From NCBI RefSeq assembly GCF_042683685.1, contig NZ_JBHUOP010000003.1, forward strand, positions 310,001 to 374,000: 64,000 nt of DNA. Direction: 5' to 3'. This document shows, one piece after another, positions 16,670 through 26,282 of the stretch. Every line of letters starts with the position of its first letter. The stretch's first letter is position 1. A program made the translations under genes and the position numbers. A model generated the notes under the pieces. The model ran no database searches, was not told the DNA's origin, and saw nothing but the letters and a program-made list of their open reading frames with translations. The stretch comes from Timonella corticicola. Lineage in GTDB: Bacteria > Actinomycetota > Actinomycetes > Actinomycetales > Cellulomonadaceae.

Positions 16670-17512
16670 CTACTCCTTCAACGCACCGCTCGAAAGCGAG
16701 GAGATCAAAGATTTCTGAGTTGCAAGGAAGAAGATCATGAACGGAATCGCAACCGTGATCGCACCGGCCGCGAATGTGGTGAAGTCCGAGTTCTTGTCCG
16801 ACACGAAACTGATCAGACCGAGCGCCAGGGTCTGCTGTTCAGGACTGCGCAGCACGAGCTTGGGGAAGATGAAGTCCATCCACGGAGCAGCGAACGTGGT
16901 CACCGCAAGGAACACCAGAATCGGACGAGCCACCGGCAAGATGATTTGCAGGTACACGCGCAGGTGCGATGCGCCGTCCAACCGGGCAGCCTCATCGAGG
17001 CCACGCGGAATGTTGTCCATGTAGCTCTTGACCATCCACATCTGGTACGGCATGTTTCCCGCCAGATACACCAGAATCAGGCCCCACAGCGTGTCCAGGG
17101 CACCGATGCGCAGCAGGATCACGTAGATCGCGATCATGCCCACGAACGACGGGAAGATCTGCAGCACCAGCATGGTCGTGAGCAGACCCTTCTTGAACAC
17201 GAAGTTGAAGCGGGAGAAGATATACGCCGCGACCGAGGCGAACAGCAGCGTGCCCGCAGACACCGACAACGCGATGATCAGCGAGTTCAGGAACCACCGA
17301 AAGAACAGCGTACTGCTGAACAGGTAGCCGAAGTGGCTCGCGGTGAACCCTGAGGCAAACGGAATCGGCGAGAGCGCGGCAATCGAATTGCCCGGCGCAA
17401 ACGCGCTCGACACCGTGTACAGGATCGGCCACAGGACAACGACCGACACCAGGACCAGCCCAAGGAAGATGACCGCATTCCATACGATCGAGGCAAACTT
17501 TTGACGGCTCAC
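16670..17512 (-). CDS. Sugar ABC transporter permease, MalG type
   Basis: 280 residues with six membrane segments. The EAA loop that contacts the ATPase is DEAARLDGASHLRVYLQIILP near residue 175-195. A long periplasm-side loop follows the first segment, typical of MalG. The gene overlaps the MalF-type gene by four bases and is the last gene of a leftward three-gene operon. There is no ATPase in the operon, so it must use a shared MsmK/MalK-type ATPase encoded elsewhere, as is common in Gram-positive bacteria. Confidence 0.92.
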   Translation of the reverse strand: MSRQKFASIVWNAVIFLGLVLVSVVVLWPILYTVSSAFAPGNSIAALSPIPFASGFTASHFGYLFSSTLFFRWFLNSLIIALSVSAGTLLFASVAAYIFSRFNFVFKKGLLTTMLVLQIFPSFVGMIAIYVILLRIGALDTLWGLILVYLAGNMPYQMWMVKSYMDNIPRGLDEAARLDGASHLRVYLQIILPVARPILVFLAVTTFAAPWMDFIFPKLVLRSPEQQTLALGLISFVSDKNSDFTTFAAGAITVAIPFMIFFLATQKSLISSLSSGALKE

Positions 17513-18921
17513 AATTCCCCCTTAAAGGACTTCGTGCGACGGAACTGCATGATCGCGACTGGTGCGAGGACAAGGAAGATCATGACCGCGAGCGCTGCAC
17601 CGTAGTTGTACTTCTGTAGGTCGATCGTCAGTGAGTAGATCCACGTGACCATGATGTCCGTGCCGCCGGCACCCGTCTGCGTGGTGTCGGAGACGGTTGG
17701 GCCACCACCCGTGAGGAAGAAGATCGCGCCGAAGTTATTGAAGTTCGCGGCAAAGGACATGATGAGCAGTGGAGCCGTTTGGTAGAGCACGAGCGGAAGC
17801 GTGATGCGGCGGAACTGTTGCACCTTGGATGCGCCGTCAAGCTCAGCGGCTTCCTTGATGTCCGGCGAGATCGCCGTCATCGCCCCAAGGGTGAGCAGCA
17901 TGAAGTATGGGAACCCGGCCCACAGGTTGATGGCTACTGCCACGAACTTCGCGAGCAACGGGTCTGAGAGCCACGGAATGGCTGCGTCAATGATGCCCCA
18001 GTCCAGGAGTACCTTGTTGACTGCCCCGAACGCTCCGTTGAGCATATTGCGCCATACCAGCATCGTGATGACCGCTGGCACCGCGTACGGGAGGATGAAG
18101 ATTGCCCGGAAGACAGGCTTGATGCGGATCTTCGACTCCTGCAGGATGACCGCAATCAGCATTCCCCCGAAGTAGCAGGTGATCGTTGCCGCGATGGCCC
18201 AGACGAGGGTCCATCCGAACACGCGCACGAGTGCGCCGGTCCACAGGGCATTCCCGCCGAGCAGGTCCTTGAAGGTTTCGAGGCCCACCCAGTCCACGGT
18301 GTTTGCCGGTGGGATGTTGTTGGGTGCCGAGTAGTTGGTGAAGGCGACGGCCGCTGAGAACACGAGCGGCACCACGACAAAGAACAAGATCAGACCGAGC
18401 ATCGGCATCAGACCGATGGTCGGGAACGCCCGTGAGGTGATGCTTTCGACCTGCTGGCGTGCGGTCGGTGCCGGACGCAGCGCGAGAGCGTCCGCGTCCT
18501 GGAGGGCGCTCCGGACCGAGATCGCGTAAATGGTCGCGAACACGAGGATGACCGCCACCCCAAGGACACCGTCGATGAGCATGAACATCGAGTTGTCCCG
18601 TTCCATGACCGGGACGGACAGGTTCTGCTCACCCAACGTGACGAGATTGCTCAGGCGCTGGACCAGCGATGGGATCGCGAGGATGAACAACACCTCGATG
18701 AGGGCGAAGAAGGCGCCCTTCACCCGCTGGCGGAGGACCGTCAGATGGGCAAGGCCCATAAAGAGTATGGCCAGCAACCGGGTGAGGTCGCGGTCCTCTT
18801 TACTCGCACCCCTGATGATCGTTGGGGTTGGCGTTGAGCCCTTCGCTGGGCCTTTGCCAGGCACTTGAGACGAGGGCGCCCGCGATGGTTTCGGTGCGGG
18901 GTGAGACGACATCGCAGTCAT
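17509..18921 (-). CDS. Sugar ABC transporter permease, MalF type
   Basis: 470 residues from ATG 18921, chosen for its AAAGGA site six bases upstream. It has an unusually long N-terminal part with extra membrane segments (residues ~45-170) before the permease core, as in MalF proteins. The EAA loop is KEAAELDGASKVQQFRRITLP. It forms the membrane pore with the MalG-type protein, which overlaps it by GTGA. The extended N-terminus supports maltose/maltodextrin-type substrates, but the sugar is not certain. Confidence 0.9.
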   Translation of the reverse strand: MTAMSSHPAPKPSRAPSSQVPGKGPAKGSTPTPTIIRGASKEDRDLTRLLAILFMGLAHLTVLRQRVKGAFFALIEVLFILAIPSLVQRLSNLVTLGEQNLSVPVMERDNSMFMLIDGVLGVAVILVFATIYAISVRSALQDADALALRPAPTARQQVESITSRAFPTIGLMPMLGLILFFVVVPLVFSAAVAFTNYSAPNNIPPANTVDWVGLETFKDLLGGNALWTGALVRVFGWTLVWAIAATITCYFGGMLIAVILQESKIRIKPVFRAIFILPYAVPAVITMLVWRNMLNGAFGAVNKVLLDWGIIDAAIPWLSDPLLAKFVAVAINLWAGFPYFMLLTLGAMTAISPDIKEAAELDGASKVQQFRRITLPLVLYQTAPLLIMSFAANFNNFGAIFFLTGGGPTVSDTTQTGAGGTDIMVTWIYSLTIDLQKYNYGAALAVMIFLVLAPVAIMQFRRTKSFKGEL

Positions 18922-19002
18922 CCATGTTCCTTTCGTGGGGTTGGAGCGCCGCCCCACATGCGTGGGACGGCGCTCCAGGCCAGGGAGCCGTGCCGGGCAC
19001 GA

Positions 19003-20244
19003 CTACTGGTTGAGAATGACCTCGGTGGCTGCGTCGAGTTCCTTCTTGATGTCTGCACCGTTCCAGATGTTTGCCACGGCCGCGTCCATTGCCGCCCATA
19101 CGGCTCCCATCTCAGGGATCGCAGGGGTTGGGAAGGCGTACTCACCCTGCTTGACTATTCCAAGGGTGGCTTCGCTGTCGATCTGGATCTCTGCCGCTGG
19201 GATGGAACCGGTGAGGCCATATGCGAGGCTCAGCATGTCAGGGGATGCGAGGAATGCTGCAAAGTCCTGTGCTTCCTCCGGGTGCTTGGAGTACGCGGAG
19301 ACGTACATGGTGCGCGAGTTGGAGAAACCGCCCGATGGGGTGTCGCTGCCTGCACGTGCTGGCAATGGAGCGATACCGTAGTTGACTCCTGCCTCAGCGA
19401 AAACGCTGATGTTCCATGGCCCGGAGACATGCATGGCAGCCTGCCCACCGGAGAACAGTGCGTCGACCGTTGCGGTGTCGAGGTCGTCTGCTGCCACGTT
19501 CAGGACTTCGCGGAGCGCCACGAGTTCTTCCATGCCTGCAATTGCAGCTTCAGAGTTGGTGTTTGGGGTTTCAGGGTCTGAACCAGAGTCACCGAACAGA
19601 AGTGAGTCACCTCCGAAGAGGAATGGTGCGGTGTAGTAGAAGTTTGGCTGCATCACAAAGCCGTACTTGCCAGAGTTCTCGGCGTTGAACTCCTTGGAGA
19701 ACTCGATGACGCCTTCCCACGTGGTTGGCGGCTCATCGATGAGGTCCTTGTTGTAGAACAGCGCATAGGTGTCCACGGTGACGGGGACGCCGTAGAGGGT
19801 TCCACCCGAGGTTGCGTTCGCGATTGCTGCCTCAACCAGTTCAGCCTTGAGTGCGTCAGGGTTCGCGATTGCCAGGATGTGTCCGGCTGCTGCAAGGTCA
19901 CCGGCGTTGTCCGATGGCGCCGCGAATATGTCAGCACCGACCCCCGCTGGGCCATCGAGTGCGATTTGAGTCTTGGCGTCTCCGAGCTCAACTGCCTTGT
20001 ATTCGATGGTGACGTGCGGGTTCTTCGCTGTGTACGCCTCGCCCGCCTGCTTGATGACCTCGTCATGCCCGTCTGGGGATTCCCACACGACAAGGGTTAC
20101 AGGTTCCTTGTCCTCGGTAGCCCCGTTTGAGGTTTCTGACGCGTCTGGGCTGGCACTTGGCTCGGTGCCGTTTCCGCCGCTTGAGCAGGACGCGAGGAGG
20201 ACCGCAGCGGTCGCTGCTGCGATCCAGGGACTGATCTTTTTCAC
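19003..20244 (-). CDS. Sugar ABC transporter substrate-binding lipoprotein, MalE type
   Basis: 413 residues from GTG 20244 behind GGAGAGA. A lipoprotein signal peptide ends at the lipobox LLASC (Cys20), so the protein is anchored outside the cell. A Ser/Glu/Pro-rich linker follows, then a type I extracellular solute-binding fold with VWESPDGHDEVIKQAGEAYT at the start and PVTVDTYALFYNKDLI, a conserved hinge motif of maltose-type proteins. It is the first gene of the operon; the upstream region is shared with the divergent AraC gene. Confidence 0.93.
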   Translation of the reverse strand: MKKISPWIAAATAAVLLASCSSGGNGTEPSASPDASETSNGATEDKEPVTLVVWESPDGHDEVIKQAGEAYTAKNPHVTIEYKAVELGDAKTQIALDGPAGVGADIFAAPSDNAGDLAAAGHILAIANPDALKAELVEAAIANATSGGTLYGVPVTVDTYALFYNKDLIDEPPTTWEGVIEFSKEFNAENSGKYGFVMQPNFYYTAPFLFGGDSLLFGDSGSDPETPNTNSEAAIAGMEELVALREVLNVAADDLDTATVDALFSGGQAAMHVSGPWNISVFAEAGVNYGIAPLPARAGSDTPSGGFSNSRTMYVSAYSKHPEEAQDFAAFLASPDMLSLAYGLTGSIPAAEIQIDSEATLGIVKQGEYAFPTPAIPEMGAVWAAMDAAVANIWNGADIKKELDAATEVILNQ

Positions 20245-20495
20245 GATTCTCTCCGTTGTGTCTCGTGGTGCGGCGCCTTCCACTGCGTGCAGTGTTGAGC
20301 GCCCGTGGTGATTTTCTACGAGCCATCACTGGTGCCGATGAGTTGTGGTGCAGCACCTGTCCTGGGACACGTGGTTCGCATGGCAGAGCACAACACATTT
20401 CTACATCGTTGTACAAACTGGACCATACGGTGAACTCGTATTGACCATTGGGGTTGATTTCAACTGGTTGACGAAAGACTACGCGCAGTGATTCG

Positions 20496-21395
20496 ATGCC
20501 GTATATGGACGAAACGCCGACTGTGCCAGGTACAGCCTCAGATGACAGATTTACTGAAACCCGATTTTTCGTAGTTCCCGAGCCAGCCGTGCAGGCGGCA
20601 CTGAAACAACCTGTGACAAAACAACTATTGGTCACCGACGCCGGCTTCTTTCCACACGCTCATCGCCACGAGTGCGAGCGTCCCGAAGGAGCGCGGGAGC
20701 ACATCTTCTTGATATGCACGGCTGGCAGCGGTCACGTCCACACGCCCGCAGGGCGAACGAACATCACCAAGGGCGACGCTGTACTACTGCCTGCCGGGCT
20801 GCCCCACGAATACCGAGCCGATCAAGACGATCCATGGACACTCTGGTGGTTCCATACAGTTGGTCCCGATGCGGACGAACTCTTTGCCTCCGCGATCAGC
20901 ATCATTGACGGCTATGTTGCGCATCTCAGGGACACCGCCGCGATAGCGGCACTGACCGCCCAGGTCATCGAGGCGCTCGACACCTCCACAAATGGTGGAT
21001 TGGTGCGCGCATCGGGAGCCGCTTGGCACGTGCTCACCCACGTTATCTCTGCGGGCAAACGCCCAACGAGCGACTCCATAGACGCCGTTGACATGGCACT
21101 CGAACACCTGCAAAGGATCAGCCCGGAGCGGGTCTCCGTCGAGGAGCTTGCCGCACTCGCTGAACTAAGTCCTTCACAGTTCTCGGCACTGTTCAAGCAG
21201 CGGGTGGGAGTACCGCCGCTGCGCTATCAAAACGATCTCCGCCTGGCACGGGCCAGGGAACTTCTGGCGACGACGGAGATACCGATCGCTGAGATCGCAA
21301 CGCACTGTGGGTACGACGACCCCCTGTACTTCTCGCGTCAGTTTGCTCGAACTCACGGCCACTCACCGTCCTCATATCGGTCACGGTTTCAGTGA
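20496..21395 (+). CDS. AraC-family transcriptional regulator
   Basis: 299 residues. Residues ~45-150 form a cupin-type ligand-binding domain (HEC..., GSGHVHTPAGRTNITKGDAV, PAGLPHEY), and the C-terminal ~100 residues carry two helix-turn-helix motifs (SVEELAALAELSPSQFSALF; PIAEIATHCGYDDPLYFSRQ) with the AraC signature ending GHSPSSYR. It is divergent from the sugar ABC operon, which it most likely controls in response to a sugar. ATG 20505 is a possible alternative start. Confidence 0.88.
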   Translation: MPYMDETPTVPGTASDDRFTETRFFVVPEPAVQAALKQPVTKQLLVTDAGFFPHAHRHECERPEGAREHIFLICTAGSGHVHTPAGRTNITKGDAVLLPAGLPHEYRADQDDPWTLWWFHTVGPDADELFASAISIIDGYVAHLRDTAAIAALTAQVIEALDTSTNGGLVRASGAAWHVLTHVISAGKRPTSDSIDAVDMALEHLQRISPERVSVEELAALAELSPSQFSALFKQRVGVPPLRYQNDLRLARARELLATTEIPIAEIATHCGYDDPLYFSRQFARTHGHSPSSYRSRFQ

Positions 21396-21767
21396 GAATT
21401 TCAAGCACGGATTGGGGTTTTCCTGAGAGAATTGATACAGGTTTGACTGAGTTTGTCCCAGTTTTCTGACTCAGTTATAAAAATCCGACCCACGCAAAAT
21501 TGTAACCTTCTCGTGACCATTCCCTGAGTGAGCGTCCCACACGAATTTCCTTGTTTTTAGCGCTGTTCAGCCGCATGTTTTTGCGCCTCACAACACCTGT
21601 GCCCGTTCACGGTTCGAGTTTCGTGCAGCTCTCTCAAAATATGGACATATAGGCCCCATCACAGAGCGTTCGCGTTGCGCCAGCACGGCAAGCGGCGTTG
21701 TACTCACGCAGCCCGCCGAGAACCAATCACCTCTGGGAACCCAGCCATCTCGTCGCCAATCAAAGTC

Positions 21768-21899
21768 GATGGGGCCAGATATGATCCAAAGGCGTACGCA
21801 AAAACTATGCATCCGCATGCCGTCCATTCACTCGATGGGCCGAAAAACGTCCAAGTGCACACACAAAAACTGTGCACCCGGACCAAAAGCAACCCATCG
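21768..21899. repeat. Two imperfect tandem units of 66 bases
   Basis: Both units begin GATGGG(G)CC and share a core CGCAAAAACTATGCATCCG / CACAAAAACTGTGCACCCG (units at 21768 and 21834). The second core is flanked by TGCACA and TGTGCA, which could form a small hairpin. Confidence 0.5.
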
Positions 21900-22017
21900 A
21901 CATCGTGACACGCCACCAATGCGTCCAAGCCAGCCACACGTTCGCAGCCAACCCAAAACACGGCACCGGTTCACCGCCGATTGTGCCCAAATCGGCAGGT
22001 TTCAGTTGGAAAACACA

Positions 22018-22049
22018 ATCGCCCCGCAGCCCAAGGGCTGCGGGGCGAT
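22018..22049 (-). terminator. GC-rich hairpin, terminator-like on the minus strand
   Basis: ATCGCCCCGCAGCCC (22018-22032) pairs with GGGCTGCGGGGCGAT (22035-22049); on the minus strand it is followed by TGTGTTTT. No gene to its right on that strand is evident, so what it terminates is unclear. Confidence 0.45.
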
Positions 22050-23084
22050 CATTGCGAGTTCACACGCATACACCTCAACGTATCTGACTTCAATGAGCGA
22101 AAAATCCGCCAGCTACGGTGGTGCGGAACTGAGCGGTACCGGCGCTCAGTTGACTCGTCAGTAGACTAATCGTCTCCTACGTCTTGGAAGTTGAACACTT
22201 CCTCTACGCATTTTTAATAATGCACTACTTCACATGTTTTGTGGATACCTTTGAGAAGATTTCCTCAACTTTTTTCAAAATTTGGGACGATTCCTCCCCA
22301 AGAACAGTTCTATACCTGACATTCAGGTCATCACATGTGCTCCAGGTCACACTTATCCCGCACCCGACAACAGCGGAGCCGCACTTCTATGGCCAGCGCA
22401 AACACCTCTTACAGAGCGGTGTGCCAAATTGCTGTCGGTATACCGCTCAGCCCGTGTCGTCGCGGTTCTATATACGTACGTATTTTCCGTATCCGGTATT
22501 CCGCATTCTTTACACCGTTGGAAATGCGACAAGAAATACGTTAAACGCATAACCATCATTTTAGGGAGAAACCGGACTAAAGGTTCTTCTCCGTGAACGA
22601 CAAGGACCCCGAAGCCAACCTGGTATCAGGCATACCATCCAGTACCGATTGGAAGCGGCATGCCAAACCAAACTGAGCGAAATCGATGAGCGAAAACGAT
22701 TCCGCATATGCCCGGGGCCTCTATCGCGTAGCGAACTAGTCGCTACTGAGCGAGTCACCGTGATCTAACCCGGCACACCCGCTGGAATATGGTGACGAGT
22801 CAGGATTGCAACTCGTCATTTTCAACAATCGTCGCCGAGGTTACATTCCTGACCGGTACTGTACGAATTCCGTACCAGCACCCTCGCCGGGAATACAGCC
22901 TTGGATCGTGTCCCTGTGCCCAGAATATGTTCCAGAGCGGAGGATGTAGATCATCGAAATGTTCATTCAGCGTAACATCAAAGGCTTAACGTTTGCTAGG
23001 AAAACTACTAGTTTCTGCTGGGTTCTTGTGCATTGTCCACAATCTCTTGTAGCTTCACTCGCTGATCAGGTGCTTCGCAAAAAG

Positions 23085-23122
23085 AACGCCCACTGACTGT
23101 GATGCGACAGTCAGTGGGCGTT
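23085..23122 (-). terminator. Rho-independent terminator of the MATE gene
   Basis: AACGCCCACTGACTGT (23085-23100) and ACAGTCAGTGGGCGTT (23107-23122), perfect 16-base arms, followed on the minus strand by CTTTTTG. It lies about 130 bases beyond the MATE stop. Confidence 0.8.
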
Positions 23123-23254
23123 GCATAGCGCGAGTGAAAAACCCACACAAACGGGTCTTTCCACACGGGGCGCAGCCACTATGAGAAACGATACTCACAT
23201 CATCTTCGTACACCAGCCGAACGTCGATGACGGGGGTATCGAGCCGATTCCTCG

Positions 23255-24838
23255 CTAGTTAGTCGTGACCCCGCACACCTCGCGCTTTGGGATCGACTGC
23301 TCTAGATCCAGCGGTTCACCATCTGGTTCTGCCGCCGTGGCGGCCAATATGGCGTCTGGATATAGTGCAGCCGGTTCGCAGGCATCCGTCACCACTACGG
23401 ACTCTGCCTGGGTCATGCTTGCCGCCGCAGCTCGCTCGGCCTCGCTAACGCCCGCAACGACCGGAGCGTTCTCAGTCGAGATGAGGTCAAATGCGAGTTC
23501 GTCTGATCTGATATCCCTGAGCGCGCGGCGCCAGGCGGGCCAGAGCAGAACAACTGCAGCGATCCACGCGATCGGGTTGCCCCACACGATTCCGGAGAAT
23601 CCGAAGTACGAGCCAAGGATGATCGCAGCGCCAACGCGGCCCACGAGTTCAGTCACGCCGGTCATCATCGGCACAAAAGTGCGTCCCAGTCCTTGGAGGG
23701 CACCGCGGAGCACGAACAGAAGGCCGAGAGTGAAGTAGAGGACGCCGTTGACCACGAGGTACCAGTGCGCCATCGACACCACGTTCTCTGCGGCATCTCC
23801 AACGAACATGCGCACGATTGGGCTACCAGCGGCAATCAACGTGACAGCGAGAACGATCGATCCGACGGTCGCCATGACGAGCGACTGACGTACGCCCTGG
23901 CGAATCCGTCCGAACTGTCGTGCACCGTAGTTTTGGGCAACGAACGTTGAGACAGCAAGGCCAAGAGAAGCAAGGAACGCAACCGCAAGTCCGTCCACGC
24001 GAGTTGCCGCAGTGTAGGCGGCAACCGCCTCAGCGCCCATCTCATTGAGTTTGACCTGCACTACCACGGTTCCGATCGCGATGATCGATGCCTGGAACCC
24101 CATGGGAACGCCGATGCGCAGGTGATGGGAGAGTTCCTGGTATGAGACCTTCCAGTCTTTCCGCTCCACGTGCAGGACTGGAAGCTTGGCCTTGAGGTAC
24201 CAGAAGCATCCGATCACAGCACCCAGTTGTGCGAGCACTGTCGCAAACGCGGCACCGCCAACGCCGTGGCCCATGATCGAGACGAACAGGACGACCAGCG
24301 CGATGTTGAGCACGCACGACACGATGAGGAAGATCAGTGGGGTTCGCGCGTCACCGATGGCGCGGATGATTGCGGAGAGGTAGTTGAAGAACATGGTCGA
24401 GGCAGCGCCAAGGAAGCTGATGACCGCGAACGTGGTTGCTTCTGGGAGCAGTTCTGTCGGGGTACGCATGAGGCGCAGCAGCGGTTCTGCCAGGAACGGC
24501 GCACTAACGGTGAGCAGTAGCGAGATGCCTGCGGTCAGGATGGTGCCAGCCGCGACGGAACGTCGCACTGCGGCATAGTTGCCGCCGCCATATGCCTGGG
24601 CAGTCGGGATCGCGAATCCGGAGGTCATGCCCCAGGCGAATCCGATGAACAGGAACAGCAGCGAGCCCGTCACGCCAACGGCGGCAAGGGAATTGACGCC
24701 CAGCGATTGACCCACGACCACCGCGTCGATGACGTGGTACATCTGCTGAACGATATTGCCGATCAGGAGAGGCACTGTGAAGAGGAGAATCACTCGCCAT
24801 GGCGTGCCGACGGTGAGGGTCTTCTTGGGCTGGGACAC
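23255..24838 (-). CDS. MATE-family efflux transporter
   Basis: 527 residues with 12 membrane segments in two similar halves. The family motif regions NIVQQMYHVIDAVVVGQSLG (first half) and ATRVDGLAVAFLASLGLAVS...FVAQNYGARQ (second half) are clear. Members expel drugs or cationic compounds using Na+ or H+ gradients. A hydrophilic C-terminal tail of about 75 residues is longer than usual. Starts MSQPKKTLTVGTPWRVILLF. It is a single-gene transcript; a block of ATCGATTCGAT repeats lies 75-100 bases upstream. Confidence 0.92.
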   Translation of the reverse strand: MSQPKKTLTVGTPWRVILLFTVPLLIGNIVQQMYHVIDAVVVGQSLGVNSLAAVGVTGSLLFLFIGFAWGMTSGFAIPTAQAYGGGNYAAVRRSVAAGTILTAGISLLLTVSAPFLAEPLLRLMRTPTELLPEATTFAVISFLGAASTMFFNYLSAIIRAIGDARTPLIFLIVSCVLNIALVVLFVSIMGHGVGGAAFATVLAQLGAVIGCFWYLKAKLPVLHVERKDWKVSYQELSHHLRIGVPMGFQASIIAIGTVVVQVKLNEMGAEAVAAYTAATRVDGLAVAFLASLGLAVSTFVAQNYGARQFGRIRQGVRQSLVMATVGSIVLAVTLIAAGSPIVRMFVGDAAENVVSMAHWYLVVNGVLYFTLGLLFVLRGALQGLGRTFVPMMTGVTELVGRVGAAIILGSYFGFSGIVWGNPIAWIAAVVLLWPAWRRALRDIRSDELAFDLISTENAPVVAGVSEAERAAAASMTQAESVVVTDACEPAALYPDAILAATAAEPDGEPLDLEQSIPKREVCGVTTN

Positions 24839-24911
24839 TTTGCTCCGATAGGGGTGGTGCGGTGGGATGGGGGTTGGGTCGAGCGTTTCGGTTCGACTCT
24901 CTCGGAGTTTT

Positions 24912-24939
24912 CGAATCGATTCGATCGTATCGATTCGAT
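24912..24939. repeat. Direct repeat of ATCGATTCGAT upstream of the MATE gene
   Basis: ATCGATTCGAT occurs at 24915-24925 and 24929-24939 (14-base period), and 24912-24923 is the perfect palindrome CGAATCGATTCG. The position upstream of the MATE start suggests a regulator site. Confidence 0.5.
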
Positions 24940-25106
24940 GTTACGCCCACTCGTTCGGGTACGTCTTTATTTTTTGGGCGTGAACTGCGTCGCAACACGA
25001 AAAATTTACGTTTGCGCCAACAGAGTTTTGCCGAGACTCACGAACCTTTGCCGATTCTTTGTCTCAGCGCCACGGCGCCTTCGATTCTTGCTTGACGACG
25101 AGTCGG

Positions 25107-25409
25107 TCACGTCGGGTTTGCCCACACCTTTTTTGTGGTGGTACGGATGGAGGACTCAGTGACGGCGAGGGTGTGGCGGTAGATGCCCTCTTCGCTCGTG
25201 TATCCGCGGTAGTCGTACTGCGTCATGTGGCACCAGGCCGGTAGATCGTAGACCGAGGTGGGATCATCGGAGATGACGATGAGTTGCGCACCCACCGGCA
25301 GAGCGTTGAGTCGCGAACGAATCTTGAGCAGCATCTTGACGCATTTGTGTCCAGTCGTGTCGAACTCCTCGGCAGTCACCGATGCGGGGTCAGGTCGCTG
25401 CTGGGTCAT
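25107..25409 (-). CDS. TusA-family sulfurtransferase-like protein
   Basis: 100 residues from ATG 25409 (good GAAGGAGA site). The fold pattern fits TusA: the cysteine-bearing loop FDTTGHKCVKMLLKIRSRLN, then VGAQLIVISDDPTSVYDLPAWC and a C-terminal strand. The usual CPxP around the active cysteine is HKCVKM here, so the prolines are absent; thiol relay is possible but not assured. It starts inside the 3' end of the DUF4184 gene (20-base overlap) and is the second gene of that pair. Confidence 0.75.
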   Translation of the reverse strand: MTQQRPDPASVTAEEFDTTGHKCVKMLLKIRSRLNALPVGAQLIVISDDPTSVYDLPAWCHMTQYDYRGYTSEEGIYRHTLAVTESSIRTTTKKVWANPT

Positions 25410-26172
25410 CCATCTCTCCTTCTGGCTTCCTCTCCGCGATTCTCCCACGTGCGATTGCGGCGAGGAGGCAAAGGGCCGTGAGCGCAAGGACGATCCCTGC
25501 GACAGCGCCGGTCAAAAGATAGAACGCAAGGGCTTCGAATCGCGAGTCGAACCCTCCAACGACAGCGGTGCGCGCAATGGCACCAAAGACACCAGCACCA
25601 AGCACGAGAGGAAAGGTCAGTCTTTGGATTGTCGGAACGGGGCTTGGCTGGATGACGCTGCGCCTCTGTAACAAGAGCACGCCCAAGATGATGACAAGTC
25701 CCAGCGCACTCAGACCGATCTGCATCAACTCATATCCGGTTTTCAGCCCAACCGGTGTTGCGTATGTGGCCGCGATCGCCTCAATGTTCCTAGTCCCCCA
25801 GCCCCAGGAGTGCGTGAAATGGTCAAGGACGATGTGGGTTGCGATGCCGATCCATATCGCCACCGGAACTGACCACCACGGATGGCTCATCCATGTGTCC
25901 GGACGCCAGCGCTCACGCACCACTTCAGGTGCCACGTCGTGTAGGAGCGGTGCGATGAGACGCCAGATAACCCAGGCTGCAAGCCCCAATACGAGGTTTG
26001 CGGTGAACAGGTATGGGGCCTCGTGCGTTCTCGTTCCGTACTGAATCAGTGGCGGGATGAAATAGAGCAGGTCAGGTGCCATTGAACCTATCGCGAGCGC
26101 GGCAAACGGTAGCGACAGCCTTTTGGACGTGAAGGGGAGGACCCCGGCGATGTGACTCACCGTGAATGGCAT
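25390..26172 (-). CDS. DUF4184 family membrane protein
   Basis: 260 residues. It opens with MPFTVSHIAGVLPF, the hallmark of DUF4184, and continues with GSMAPDLLYFIP and ATHIVLDHFTHSWGWG, resembling the metal-dependent hydrolase-like membrane proteins of the YdjM group (His and Asp residues in the first helices). Six to seven membrane segments. Function unknown. TusA-like gene overlaps its end. Confidence 0.85.
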   Translation of the reverse strand: MPFTVSHIAGVLPFTSKRLSLPFAALAIGSMAPDLLYFIPPLIQYGTRTHEAPYLFTANLVLGLAAWVIWRLIAPLLHDVAPEVVRERWRPDTWMSHPWWSVPVAIWIGIATHIVLDHFTHSWGWGTRNIEAIAATYATPVGLKTGYELMQIGLSALGLVIILGVLLLQRRSVIQPSPVPTIQRLTFPLVLGAGVFGAIARTAVVGGFDSRFEALAFYLLTGAVAGIVLALTALCLLAAIARGRIAERKPEGEMDDPAAT

Positions 26173-26282
26173 GTTTTTCCTAACCAGCGATATGTGATGC
26201 TTATCGTGTCAAGCATGCCCTGTCAGTGCTCACTGAACGAGTGAGCCGCGTACACTCGCACAAATGATTCACAGAGTCTGTC

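Larger units (their letters stand above)
21396..23254. other. Gene-poor stretch of 1.86 kb
   Basis: No frame of convincing codon use lies on either strand; 22170-22600 is noticeably AT-richer than its surroundings. Structures seen: two imperfect 66-base tandem units (21768-21899), a 15-base-arm GC hairpin (22018-22049), and two tiny frames with a start codon, at 22093-22164 (23 codons from ATG AGC GAA) and at a GTG near 22594 (27 codons behind AAAGG). I cannot support these as genes. Confidence 0.6.

Noticed and set aside
21768..21899. Repeat considered as a CRISPR array
   Set aside because: Only two imperfect 66-base units without regular spacers, and no cas genes in the window.
22184..22552. 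122-codon plus-strand frame in the gene-poor stretch
   Set aside because: Poor ribosome binding site, unnatural residue mix and overlapping frames of similar length; no sign of coding constraint.
23033..23041. TTGTCCACA as a DnaA box and possible origin
   Set aside because: A single copy far from dnaA/dnaN; origins need a cluster.
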